DNA from: Pinibacter soli
GTDB lineage: Bacteria > Bacteroidota > Bacteroidia > Chitinophagales > Chitinophagaceae
Assembly (NCBI RefSeq): GCF_029961145.1
Contig: NZ_JASBRG010000007.1
Coordinates: 2,274,189 to 2,338,188 of the forward strand
DNA: 64,000 nt
Reading direction: 5' to 3'
Part shown: positions 45,411-54,144 of the stretch, piece after piece
Layout: each line of letters opens with the position of its first letter
Numbering within the stretch: the stretch's first letter is position 1
Notes under the pieces: generated by a model
What the model saw: the letters and a program-made list of their open reading frames with translations, nothing else
The model's database searches: none
What the model was told of the DNA's origin: nothing
Position numbers and translations under genes: made by a program

Positions 45411-46751
45411 TTATTTCAACAAATCATTAACGGCCATGTGAACGCCCTCAAAATTGAACGATGCAATCTGTGCCTTCATCATTTTTTCTATTTGATCATT
45501 GCACAAATTGCCAATGCTGCCTTCATGCGTATGGTTCACGTGTGTTGAATACTGGTAATTATTGTTCTCAATATCCAACCCAATTTTTTTATACGCATCA
45601 CGGAAGGGAATTCCCTGCAGCACAAGTTTGTTCACTTCTTCTACGCTAAACAGAAATTTGTATTTCTCATCTGCGAGAATATCTTTTTTCACTTCAATAT
45701 TGCTCAGCATCAAACCTGCCATTTCAATGCAATCCTTCAATGTCTTGAACGCCTCGAACAAATGCTCTTTCAGCAGTTGCAGATCTCTGTGGTAACCAGA
45801 AGGAAGATTTGTGGTCATCATCATGATCTCGTTTGGCAAAGCTTTTATTCGATTGCAGTGCGAACGGATCAATTCGAATACATCAGGATTCTTCTTGTGC
45901 GGCATAATGCTGCTACCGGTCGTAAGCTCTGCAGGGAAACTTACAAACCCAAAATTCTGATTCAGGAAAAGGCAGGCATCCATGCTTAATCTAGCCAATG
46001 TATCTGCAACATTTGCCAATGCCATTGCAACAATTCTTTCTGCTTTGCCGCGCCCCATTTGTGCATACACAACATTGTAATTAAGGTCAGCAAAACCCAA
46101 AAGCTTTGTTGTAAGCGTTCTGTTGATGGGAAATGAAGAACCATAACCAGCCGCAGAGCCCAGCGGATTTTTGTTTACAATTTCGTATGCGGCTTTCAAC
46201 ACGTTCATGTCATCCACCAGCCCTTCTGCATATGCGCCAAACCACAACCCGAAAGAAGAAGGCATGGCAAGCTGCAAATGCGTGTAGCCAGGCAATAAAT
46301 CGTTTTTGTACTTCTCGCTTTGTTTTATCAGCAATTCAAAAAACGGAACAATTGTGTTGACAACCTGCTCCAGTTCGTCACGCATAAACAACTTCACATC
46401 CACCAAAACCTGGTCGTTTCTGCTGCGTGCAGAGTGAATTTTCTTGCCCGTGTCACCAAGTTTTTCAGTGAGTAAAAATTCTATTTGCGAATGCACATCT
46501 TCAATGTTATCAAGAATTGAAAATGGTGTTGCGCTATCGGGAGAAGTGGTTTTGTAAATATTTTTTAACTCTGTAACTAAGTCGTCCACTTCATCGTTTG
46601 TAAGCAACCCAATTGTTGCGAGCATTTTTGCATGTGCAATATTTCCCAGCACGTCGTGCTTCGCCATCATCACGTCGAATTCGCGATCTCTACCTACTGT
46701 AAAGTTTTCAACTTCCTTAAGCGACGCAATATTTTTTTGCCAGAGCTTCAT
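45411..46751 (-). CDS. argH: Argininosuccinate lyase ArgH
   Basis: Last step of arginine synthesis: splits argininosuccinate to arginine and fumarate. The 446 residues carry the fumarase/aspartase-superfamily signature GSSIMPHKKNPD near 280, where the mobile catalytic Ser lies, the substrate segment SARSRNDQVLVD near 107-118, and LGSAAGYGSSF. It is the last gene of the arginine operon. A 126-base gap with a palindrome separates it from the argE-like gene. Confidence 0.96.
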   Translation of the reverse strand: MKLWQKNIASLKEVENFTVGRDREFDVMMAKHDVLGNIAHAKMLATIGLLTNDEVDDLVTELKNIYKTTSPDSATPFSILDNIEDVHSQIEFLLTEKLGDTGKKIHSARSRNDQVLVDVKLFMRDELEQVVNTIVPFFELLIKQSEKYKNDLLPGYTHLQLAMPSSFGLWFGAYAEGLVDDMNVLKAAYEIVNKNPLGSAAGYGSSFPINRTLTTKLLGFADLNYNVVYAQMGRGKAERIVAMALANVADTLARLSMDACLFLNQNFGFVSFPAELTTGSSIMPHKKNPDVFELIRSHCNRIKALPNEIMMMTTNLPSGYHRDLQLLKEHLFEAFKTLKDCIEMAGLMLSNIEVKKDILADEKYKFLFSVEEVNKLVLQGIPFRDAYKKIGLDIENNNYQYSTHVNHTHEGSIGNLCNDQIEKMMKAQIASFNFEGVHMAVNDLLK

Positions 46752-46773
46752 GATCTTATGATTATTTTTTTCA

Positions 46774-46849
46774 CCACTAAGGCACTAAGGACACAAGATA
46801 CACTAAGGGTTTCTCTTAGTGAAACTTAGTGTCCTTAGTGTCTTAGTGG
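46774..46849. repeat. Palindrome inside the arginine operon (CACTAAG, family D)
   Basis: CCACTAAGGCACTAAGGACAC (46774-46794) pairs with GTGTCCTTAGTGTCTTAGTGG (46829-46849) with few mismatches. It is between the argE-like gene and argH, both minus strand. Confidence 0.85.
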
Positions 46850-46877
46850 TTATTTTAAAAGCCAGCACAGCCGGCGA

Positions 46878-47951
46878 CTATTTTACCACTTTTTCAACCA
46901 ACTGTATATATAGATCGATTCCGTTTTTAATTTCATCGAGATAAATATACTCATCTGCAGTATGACTTCTTGCACTATCACCAGGTCCCATTTTCAAAGT
47001 TGGGAAAGGCATTAACGCTTTGTCTGAAGTTGTTGGCGAACCATAATAACCTCTGCCCAGTGCAATACCTGCCTTTACCAAAGGATGCTCCAAAGAAATC
47101 GATGTTGATTTCATTCTTGTAGTACGAGGCTTGTATTGGCTTTGCAGATTATTTTTCAGTGCATCCAATATTTCCTCGAAAGTGTACAATTCATTCACAC
47201 GTACATCGATCACAAATTTGCATTGTGCAGGAACTACATTGTGCTGTTTGTTCTCTGTTTCAATAACAGTAACCGTCATGCGGGATTCACCCAACAGGTC
47301 GCTTACCTTTTCGAATTTATAGTTGCGAATCCAATTGATGTCTTCAAGCGCTTTGTACAAGGCATTTTCACCTTCATTTCTTGCAGCGTGTCCTGCGCGA
47401 CCTTGTGCTGTGCAATCAATTACCATCAAGCCGCGTTCTGCAACCGCCATTTCCATTTTGGTTGGTTCGCCCACAATACCGAAATCGATATTCCCTAAAT
47501 AAGGCAATACCAATTCAATGCCGTTTACGCCGCTGATTTCTTCTTCTGCACTTGCTGCAAAAACAACGTTGTGATTAATATCTTTTCTATTGTAAAAATG
47601 AAGGAACGTAGCCATCAAGGACACAAGGCATCCGCCCGCATCGTTGCTGCCAAGACCAAACAATTTTCCATCTTTTACTACAGGGGTGAAAGGATCGAGT
47701 GTATAACCCTTATTGGGCTTCACAGTGTCGTGGTGAGAGTTTAATAACACTGAGGGTTTTGAAACATCGTAGTGCAAATTCTTTGCGTACACATTGTTTC
47801 CTACTCTTGCGAACGGCACGTTGTTATCTGTAAAAAACTGCGTTATCAATTCTGCGGTATCATTTTCTTCTTTTGAAAATGATGGCGTGCTGATCAGTTC
47901 TTTCAACAAGGCGATCGCTTTCTCCGATAATTGTTCTACTGAGTTATTCAT
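46878..47951 (-). CDS. M20-family deacylase, probable N-acyl-ornithine/citrulline deacylase
   Basis: A metallo-hydrolase that by context removes the acyl group from an arginine precursor (ArgE role). Metal-site segments: LLNSHHDTVKP (His-Asp, near 72-78), GLGSNDAGG (Asp104), AASAEEEISG (Glu-Glu, 136-138), VGEPTKME, and the late His in ARSHTADEYI. The ATG at 47951 gives 357 residues and overlaps the stop of argB by 8 bases; two ATGs up to 27 bases further upstream lie inside argB. Since the carbamoyltransferase works on acylated ornithine, the true substrate is probably acylated citrulline. The gene lies between argB and argH, as expected. Confidence 0.88.
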   Translation of the reverse strand: MNNSVEQLSEKAIALLKELISTPSFSKEENDTAELITQFFTDNNVPFARVGNNVYAKNLHYDVSKPSVLLNSHHDTVKPNKGYTLDPFTPVVKDGKLFGLGSNDAGGCLVSLMATFLHFYNRKDINHNVVFAASAEEEISGVNGIELVLPYLGNIDFGIVGEPTKMEMAVAERGLMVIDCTAQGRAGHAARNEGENALYKALEDINWIRNYKFEKVSDLLGESRMTVTVIETENKQHNVVPAQCKFVIDVRVNELYTFEEILDALKNNLQSQYKPRTTRMKSTSISLEHPLVKAGIALGRGYYGSPTTSDKALMPFPTLKMGPGDSARSHTADEYIYLDEIKNGIDLYIQLVEKVVK

Positions 47952-48729
47952 GTAAAATTGTTGTTCCGGCATTGCCATTAAGAATGTGATGTAATTGTTC
48001 AGCTTTACCGATGATCACTCTCGTTACGCCACTGTTTAAAGCTGTAAAGGCATTATCAAGTTTTGGGATCATACCGGCAAAGATGAGTTGCTTTTCCTTA
48101 AGTTCTTTGTATGATGCTGGATTGATGGTTTTAATAACCGTACTATCATCGTTTGCATCAAGCAATACTCCGCTTTTCTCAAATGAATAAACCAGGTCCA
48201 CTTTGTAAATGCTACTCAGCGCTTTCGCAGTTTCCTGCGCTATTGTATCAGCATTTGTGTTTAGTAGTTGTCCCTTACCATCTTGTGTAATCGGCGCTAA
48301 GACAACTGCTATATTTTGTTCTAATAAACTCTTTAGTAAGCCAGTGTTCACCTCATCTACATCTCCTACAAAACCATAATCAATAGTTGGGTGAACCCTT
48401 TTGTGTGCCTTTATCACATTGCCATCTGCACCGCTCAGGCCAATTGCATTGCATTTGTTCGCCTGTAGTTGTGCAACGATATTTTTGTTGATAGCGCCTG
48501 CGTAAACCATTGTTACGATCTTCAATGTCTCTGCGTCAGTGATCCTTCTTCCGTCAATCATCTGTTGCTCTACACCCAGCTGTGCAGCCAGTTTCGTTGC
48601 TAGTTTTCCTCCGCCATGTACCAATATCTTTTTTCCTTCAATTGCTGCAAAGTCCTTCAGGAATGCAGACAATTTAGCTTCATCGTCGATAATGTTCCCA
48701 CCAATCTTTATTACAACCAATTTCTCCAT
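47944..48729 (-). CDS. argB: Acetylglutamate kinase-type enzyme ArgB
   Basis: Phosphorylates N-acyl-glutamate, second step of the acylated arginine path. The 261 residues show the amino-acid kinase features VVIKIGGNIID (Lys8 site), LVHGGGKLATKLAAQLG (36-54), DGRRITDAETLKIVTMVYAG, and the Asn-rich AQETAK/ADTIAQE region. It is 53 bases downstream of argF' and overlaps the deacylase gene. Whether it prefers acetyl- or succinyl-glutamate should follow the carbamoyltransferase. Confidence 0.93.
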   Translation of the reverse strand: MEKLVVIKIGGNIIDDEAKLSAFLKDFAAIEGKKILVHGGGKLATKLAAQLGVEQQMIDGRRITDAETLKIVTMVYAGAINKNIVAQLQANKCNAIGLSGADGNVIKAHKRVHPTIDYGFVGDVDEVNTGLLKSLLEQNIAVVLAPITQDGKGQLLNTNADTIAQETAKALSSIYKVDLVYSFEKSGVLLDANDDSTVIKTINPASYKELKEKQLIFAGMIPKLDNAFTALNSGVTRVIIGKAEQLHHILNGNAGTTILHE

Positions 48730-48782
48730 AGCGTTAGTTTTGAAATGTGCGAGCTGAATTAATTACGATTCAAGCCCATGCT

Positions 48783-49748
48783 TTATGCTTTTGCCCCTAA
48801 TATTTCCGCTATCACTGCTTGTGCTGCCCACACGCGATTCGCAGCTTCTTGTGTAACGATACTATTTGGGCTGTCCAGCACTTCGTCACTTAGTTCAACG
48901 TTTCTTCTCACAGGCAAACAGTGCATCACTTTCGCGTTGTTTGTCAAAGCAATCTTCTCATTGTCCAACATCCAGCGAGGATCGTTTTCATATATTTTAC
49001 CGTAGTCAGTATAAGTGCTCCAATTTTTTACATACACAAAGTCGGCATCTTTCAATGCTTCATCCTGGTTGTGTGTAATGGTGGCCCCCTTTGTGAACTC
49101 TTCAGACAGTTCGTAATCTTCAGGATGTGTGATCACAAAATCCGCTTCGCCCCATGCATTCACCCATTGCGCGAAGCTGTTTGCAACGCATTGTGGCAAA
49201 GGCTTTACGTGTGGCGCCCATGTGAGCACTATCTTTGGCTTGCGGGTAATTTTTTGCGCTTGCAAACTTTCCTTTATAGTAATGATGTCCGTTAAAGATT
49301 GTAATGGGTGCAGAGTGGCACTTTCCAGGCTGATCACTGGTACACCGGCATATTTCATGAACTGCGTAATGTACAACTCGCTGTAATCATCTTCTTTATT
49401 TTTCAATGAAGGAAATGTGCGAATGCAAAGAATGTCAAAATAACTTCCCAGGATTGGCGCTGCATCTTTCACGTGTTCTACTGTGTTGCCACTCATAATG
49501 GCGCCTTCTTCAAATTCCAGCGCCCAACCTTCTTTATCTACATTGAACACAATAGCTTCCATACCCAAATTTTTCGCAGCTACCTGGGTACTCAGGCGCG
49601 TACGCAAACTTGGATTCAGAAACAATAATCCAATGCGCTTATCCTTTCCAAGAGATTGCGACATTAAAGGGTTGGCTTTAAAAGCAAGTGCTTTTTTTAC
49701 CAAAGCGTTGATGTCTGTAACATCGTGAACGGAGATGAAATTTTTCAT
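48783..49748 (-). CDS. argF': N-acyl-L-ornithine carbamoyltransferase (ArgF', SOTCase type)
   Basis: Transfers the carbamoyl group to acylated ornithine, a variation of the arginine path found in Bacteroidota and Xanthomonas. The carbamoyl-phosphate loop is SLRTR (47-51), typical of this group, rather than STRTR. Other family segments are Trp75 in EGWALEFEEG, LTWAPHVKPLPQ, and MHCLPVRRNVELSD. Residue 90, in MSGNTVEH, aligns (from memory) with Glu92 of the acetyl-ornithine enzyme of Xanthomonas and Pro90 of the succinyl-ornithine enzyme of Bacteroides fragilis; here it is Val. The published E92V mutant uses succinyl-ornithine, so that specificity is inferred. The length of 321 is normal. Confidence 0.92.
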   Translation of the reverse strand: MKNFISVHDVTDINALVKKALAFKANPLMSQSLGKDKRIGLLFLNPSLRTRLSTQVAAKNLGMEAIVFNVDKEGWALEFEEGAIMSGNTVEHVKDAAPILGSYFDILCIRTFPSLKNKEDDYSELYITQFMKYAGVPVISLESATLHPLQSLTDIITIKESLQAQKITRKPKIVLTWAPHVKPLPQCVANSFAQWVNAWGEADFVITHPEDYELSEEFTKGATITHNQDEALKDADFVYVKNWSTYTDYGKIYENDPRWMLDNEKIALTNNAKVMHCLPVRRNVELSDEVLDSPNSIVTQEAANRVWAAQAVIAEILGAKA

Positions 49749-49801
49749 TCTTTGTGTAAATGAATTTTATATGCTGTTAAGAAAATGTACATAGTACACA
49801 A

Positions 49802-50932
49802 CTACGCTAGTTCTGCTTTCAAGGCGGTCAAAAATTGATCCGCTTCCTTCATTCCTATGTTCAATGTCGGCAAGAGTCTTATCACGTATGGTTTTGCTTC
49901 GCCAGTGAAAATTTTATGTTTCAACAAAAGATTCTTTTTTACATCTTTCAATTCTTCCGGCAAATCGATACCGATCATTAAGCCTCTTCCTCTTACCTCT
50001 TTTATTTTTGGCAATTTCTTCAATTCTGAGATGAGGTAATTACCAATGTTCTCAGCGTTTTGAACCAGGTTGTCTTGCTCAATAACTTCCAACACTGCCA
50101 ATGCAGCGGCACAAGCCAAATGATTGCCTCCGAATGTTGTTCCCAACATGCCGTATTTAGGATGTAGTTTCGGAGCGATGGAAATGCCTGCAACCGGAAA
50201 ACCATTTCCCATGCCTTTCGCCATTGAATAAACATCGGCGTTTACGCCACTAAAATCCTGGGAGTAAAATTTACCGCTTCTGCCATAACCACACTGCACA
50301 CTGTCTGCAATAAATACGGCGTTATATTGATCGCACAAACGACGGATCGCTTGCAAAAATTCGTTGCTTGCTACATTGATACCACCAACACCTTGAATGC
50401 CTTCGATAATCACCGCACTGATCTCATCACCTTCTTTTTTAAAATGATCTTCGAGTGCTTGCACATCGTTGAAAGGAAGAAATGAGACATTTGATGTTGC
50501 ATTAACCGGTGCAACGATCGCAGGATTGTCAGTCGTAGCTACTGCCAATGAAGTTCTTCCGTGGAAAGATTTTGTAAATGCTACTATCTTTTTTCTTCCG
50601 TTGTGAAACGATGCGAGCTTCAATGCATTCTCATTTGCTTCTGCACCGGAATTACAAAGAAATAATTGATAGTCTTCCTTGCCGGAAACTTTACCAAGCT
50701 TTTCAGCAAGCTCCACCTGCAAAGGAATTTTTATAGAGTTAGAATAAAACCCAACCTTGTGTAATTGATCTTCTATTCGCTTAACGTAATGAGGATTTGT
50801 ATGTCCGATGGAAATTACAGCATGGCCACCATAAAGATCTAAGTACTCTTGTCCCTTGTCATCCCATACAGTCGCTCCTAAAGCCTTTTCAATCGTAATG
50901 TCATTAAGCGGATAAACATCAAAAAGTTTCAT
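49802..50932 (-). CDS. argD: Acyl-ornithine aminotransferase ArgD
   Basis: PLP enzyme that makes N-acyl-ornithine from the acyl-glutamate semialdehyde. The class III aminotransferase features are clear in the 376 residues: GGHAVISIGHTNPHYV, LFLCNSGAEANENALKLA, ADSVQCGYGRSG, and the cofactor Lys in YSMAKGMGNGFP near 237. TTFGGNHLACAAALAVLE follows. It lies between argC and argF' on the minus strand. Confidence 0.95.
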   Translation of the reverse strand: MKLFDVYPLNDITIEKALGATVWDDKGQEYLDLYGGHAVISIGHTNPHYVKRIEDQLHKVGFYSNSIKIPLQVELAEKLGKVSGKEDYQLFLCNSGAEANENALKLASFHNGRKKIVAFTKSFHGRTSLAVATTDNPAIVAPVNATSNVSFLPFNDVQALEDHFKKEGDEISAVIIEGIQGVGGINVASNEFLQAIRRLCDQYNAVFIADSVQCGYGRSGKFYSQDFSGVNADVYSMAKGMGNGFPVAGISIAPKLHPKYGMLGTTFGGNHLACAAALAVLEVIEQDNLVQNAENIGNYLISELKKLPKIKEVRGRGLMIGIDLPEELKDVKKNLLLKHKIFTGEAKPYVIRLLPTLNIGMKEADQFLTALKAELA

Positions 50933-50949
50933 GTTGTAGTTTTAGTTGG

Positions 50950-51012
50950 CACACAGATGACACTGACTAGACTGATTTGCACTGATCTTGCTCAATCAGT
51001 ATCATCTGAGTG
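50950..51012. repeat. Palindrome between argD and argC
   Basis: CACACAGATGACACTGA (50950-50966) pairs with TCAGTATCATCTGAGTG (50996-51012). Both genes are read on the minus strand. Confidence 0.7.
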
Positions 51013-51018
51013 CAATTA

Positions 51019-52005
51019 TTAAAAATAATTCGCTTTCAATTTCAATCCGGTGCATTCGTCCAAACCAAACATCAGGTTCATGTTCTGAACTGCTTGGCCA
51101 GACGCGCCTTTTAGCAAGTTGTCAATAATAGTATGTATAACAAGTTTGCTGCCCACTTTCTCCAATTGAATCACACACTTGTTCGTGTTCACAGCCTGCT
51201 TTAAGAAAATAGGCTCTTTGCTTATAGTTGTAAAAGGATCATCAGCATAGAACGTTTCATACATTTCAATCAATGCAGCTTCGCTTAGCTCGCAATGAAG
51301 TTGTGAGCTTACGAAAATGCCTCTTGTAAAATCACCTCGCCATGGAATGAAACTCAGTTCTATTTCTGTTCCAGGTTGCAGTTGATTCAGCGATTGCCCG
51401 ATTTCTTTCAAATGCTGATGTGTAAGCGTTTTATACGCCTGTATATTATTGGCTCTCCAGCTAAAATGTGAAGTTGTTGCAAGGCTTTGTCCTGCGCCTG
51501 TGGAGCCCGTAATGCCTGTTGTATAAACATCATCAAGCAAATTCGCTTGTGCTAAAGGCAACAATCCCAGTTGAATTGCTGTTGCGAAACACCCAGGGTT
51601 TGCAATATGCTGCGCTTTTCTTATTTCATCTTTATTCAGTTCCGGAAGACCGTATACAACTGCTTGTCCGTTGATGGTTGGGCGTGCATTGTCATTGTGT
51701 AGACGATAATCTTGGGACAGGTCAATGATCCTACTGCCTTTTAAAAAATCGGCATTCTCATCTACAAATTTCTTTGCTTCACCATGACCCACGCATAAAA
51801 ACACCACATCTGCTTTTTTATCAAGAGCACCTGTGAATTCTAATTTTGTTTCACCAATTAAATCCTGGTGCACTGTATAAACAGGTTTGTCAGCGTTGCT
51901 TTTGCTGTGTATGTAAAGAATTTCAACCTGAGAGTGGTTAATCAAAAGTCTGATTAACTCGCCTCCTGTATAACCCGCTCCGCCTATAATTCCAACTTTG
52001 ATCAT
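51019..52005 (-). CDS. argC: N-acyl-gamma-glutamyl-phosphate reductase ArgC
   Basis: NADPH-dependent reductase, third step of the acylated arginine route. The 328-residue protein begins with the dinucleotide-binding GIIGGAGYTGGELIRLL and carries the catalytic Cys139 in HIANPGCFATAIQLGLLPL. GSTGAGQSLATTSHFSWRANN is the usual later motif. It is the short bacterial type. Neighbours argG (upstream) and argD fix the context. Confidence 0.96.
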   Translation of the reverse strand: MIKVGIIGGAGYTGGELIRLLINHSQVEILYIHSKSNADKPVYTVHQDLIGETKLEFTGALDKKADVVFLCVGHGEAKKFVDENADFLKGSRIIDLSQDYRLHNDNARPTINGQAVVYGLPELNKDEIRKAQHIANPGCFATAIQLGLLPLAQANLLDDVYTTGITGSTGAGQSLATTSHFSWRANNIQAYKTLTHQHLKEIGQSLNQLQPGTEIELSFIPWRGDFTRGIFVSSQLHCELSEAALIEMYETFYADDPFTTISKEPIFLKQAVNTNKCVIQLEKVGSKLVIHTIIDNLLKGASGQAVQNMNLMFGLDECTGLKLKANYF

Positions 52006-52024
52006 TGTAATATCTTTTTAGAGA

Positions 52025-52098
52025 GAACGCAGATTTTCAAGATTTTCATGATCAATTAAGATCTTCACAAATCATGACAATCATGAAAATCTGCGTTC
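52025..52098. repeat. Palindrome between argC and argG (GAACGCAGA, family G)
   Basis: The 28-base arms at 52025-52052 and 52071-52098 (outer word GAACGCAGATTTTCA) match at 26 of 28 positions. The genes are in the same direction, so this is an in-operon hairpin. Confidence 0.85.
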
Positions 52099-52103
52099 CG
52101 GAT

Positions 52104-53300
52104 TTATTTAGAAGACTCGTTCACTTGTTGCCAGATTGCAGTCTGGTTACCAAATATCTTAGAGAAACCTCTTACGTCTTCGCCGCTCCAGCCGTTGTTC
52201 ATTTCTCCGTATTTACCAAATTTGCTGCTCATCAAATCATAAGCAGACTCAATACCTATCACCTGAAAACGATAAGGAGCCAAATGCACATACACATCAC
52301 CGGTTACATTTTGCTGTGAATGTTCAAAGAATGATTCGATGTCGCGCATTACCGGATCAAGAATTTGTCCTTCATGAAGCCAGTTACCATAGAATTGCGC
52401 CAACTGATCTTTCCAGTTCAATTGCCATTTTGTAAGCACATTCTTTTCCAAAGCGTGGTGCGCTTTCAAAATAACCATTGGAGCAGCGGCTTCAAAACCT
52501 ACGCGCCCTTTGATACCTATAATGGTGTCGCCCACATGAATATCACGACCAATACCATAACCGCCTGCAATGCTTTGCAGATATTGGATCGCTTCAGTTG
52601 GGTGATCGAAACTTTTATCGTTTACTTTAGTTAACTGACCTTTTTCAAAATGAAGTTTTACTTCTTCTTCCCCATTTTTTGTTACTTGTGTTGGCCACGC
52701 AGATTCAGGCAACATGCCTTTTGAAGAAAGCGTTTCTCTACCGCCTACACTTGTTCCCCACAAACCTTTATTGATAGAGTAAGCAGCTTTTTCGAAGTTC
52801 ATTTCCACACCCTTTACTTTCAGATAGGAAATCTCTTCTTCGCGGCTAAGGCGCATGTCTCGGATTGGAGTAATAATTTCAACACCGGGGATCATGATGT
52901 GGAAGATCATGTCAAAACGAACCTGGTCATTTCCTGCGCCGGTGCTACCGTGTGCAACCGCATCAGCATTCAGTTTTTTTGCATGCTCTGCAATGTGCAA
53001 TGCCTGACTCAACCTTTCAGCGCTTACGCTTAATGGATAGGTGTTGTTTTTTAGCACGTTGCCAAACACGAGGTATTTGATAATGTTATCATAATAACCT
53101 TTAACCGCGTTAACGGTTGTGTGTGTTTTAACGCCCAGTTTATAAGCGTGTTGTTCTATGTGTTTTAATTCTTCTTCGGTAAAACCGCCTGTGTTTACGA
53201 TTACACTGTGCACTTCGTAACCTTTATCTTCACTCAGATACTTTACACAGTAAGTGGTATCTAATCCTCCGCTAAAACCAAGAACAACTTTTTTTGACAT
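52104..53300 (-). CDS. argG: Argininosuccinate synthase ArgG
   Basis: Joins citrulline and aspartate with ATP to make argininosuccinate. The 398 residues begin with the PP-loop VVLGFSGGLDTTYC (5-18), followed by VIVNTGGFTEEE and the citrulline/aspartate segment AHGSTGAGNDQVRFD near 112-126. GLWGTSVGGRETL is also as in the family. It is the third gene of the operon, 103 bases downstream of the TonB_C gene. Confidence 0.95.
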   Translation of the reverse strand: MSKKVVLGFSGGLDTTYCVKYLSEDKGYEVHSVIVNTGGFTEEELKHIEQHAYKLGVKTHTTVNAVKGYYDNIIKYLVFGNVLKNNTYPLSVSAERLSQALHIAEHAKKLNADAVAHGSTGAGNDQVRFDMIFHIMIPGVEIITPIRDMRLSREEEISYLKVKGVEMNFEKAAYSINKGLWGTSVGGRETLSSKGMLPESAWPTQVTKNGEEEVKLHFEKGQLTKVNDKSFDHPTEAIQYLQSIAGGYGIGRDIHVGDTIIGIKGRVGFEAAAPMVILKAHHALEKNVLTKWQLNWKDQLAQFYGNWLHEGQILDPVMRDIESFFEHSQQNVTGDVYVHLAPYRFQVIGIESAYDLMSSKFGKYGEMNNGWSGEDVRGFSKIFGNQTAIWQQVNESSK

Positions 53301-53403
53301 GACTTGATGTTTTATTTTTTGATTACCAGCATTTGTACTTCTTTTAATGCAAATGTCCCTTCAATGTTTCAGTAACTTTCAAGCACATTTCTTAAAAGTT
53401 TTT

Positions 53404-54132
53404 TTATTTTTTACTCTTATCATTAGCTAACAAGAAGTGAATATCACATGTTTTCATAAAGACCACTGGATTGCCATTTCGAAGGCCCGGAGTCCATCTC
53501 GGTGATTTTTTTATTACGTCAATAGCTGCAGATTGTAATTCCTCTGGCCCTGATAAAGCTTTTATTTGATTAATTGTGCCGTCTTTACCCACTAAAAATT
53601 GGCCCTTAACTACGCCTTCAATCTTCATTACAAGTGCATATTTGGGATATTGAAGACTATCTTGTAAAAAAACCTCCCATGCGCTCTCTCCTTTAGGAAA
53701 TTCGGGTTCGATTTCGACAGCATCAAATGTTATAGGAGCCTCAAAAACAATTGCTGCTTCATGATAGAATTTTATTGGACTGCCATTTTGCCTTCCCGGT
53801 ATCCATTTTGGAGACTTTTTTATGCAATCTAACGCATAGTGCTTCAAACTTTCGGCACCAGACACAAATTTATAATCAGACAGCGTCCCATCTTTATCAA
53901 CAGTAAAACCAATAACAACAGTTTGTTTTTGATTTTTACTTCTTAGCGAATCTGGGCAACTTAAATTATGATTCACAAAAAGATGCCACCCGAGATCGCC
54001 ACTGGGAAACCTTGGCCTTTCGTTAAGTACTCCAAAAGCGTCACCATTCAAAGGAACATCTGAAGCAACTTGCGAAAATGTAGCTATTGAAACAAATAAC
54101 ACAACTACAAGAACTAAGATTTTTTTCACCAC
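53404..54132 (-). CDS. Secreted protein with two TonB C-terminal-like domains
   Basis: A 242-residue exported protein. The signal peptide KKILVLVVVLFVSIATFSQ is followed by two copies of a TonB_C-type fold at about 45-130 and 150-235. Each has the phrases (G)F.VDKDGTLSDYKFVSGAESLKH or FLVGKDGTINQIKALSGPEELQS, and KKSPKWIPGRQNGSP or KKSPRWTPGLRNGNP. The copies are clearly an internal duplication. There is no membrane anchor or Pro-rich stalk, so it is not a normal TonB. Start is GTG (54132, or the GTG codon next to it). It sits between a GNAT gene and argG, a place where its role is not obvious. Confidence 0.85.
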   Translation of the reverse strand: MVKKILVLVVVLFVSIATFSQVASDVPLNGDAFGVLNERPRFPSGDLGWHLFVNHNLSCPDSLRSKNQKQTVVIGFTVDKDGTLSDYKFVSGAESLKHYALDCIKKSPKWIPGRQNGSPIKFYHEAAIVFEAPITFDAVEIEPEFPKGESAWEVFLQDSLQYPKYALVMKIEGVVKGQFLVGKDGTINQIKALSGPEELQSAAIDVIKKSPRWTPGLRNGNPVVFMKTCDIHFLLANDKSKK

Positions 54133-54144
54133 TTATTTAAATGT

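Noticed and set aside
53404-54132. Functional TonB energy transducer
   Set aside because: It has a cleavable signal peptide and no membrane anchor or Pro-rich stalk, and carries two C-terminal-type domains.
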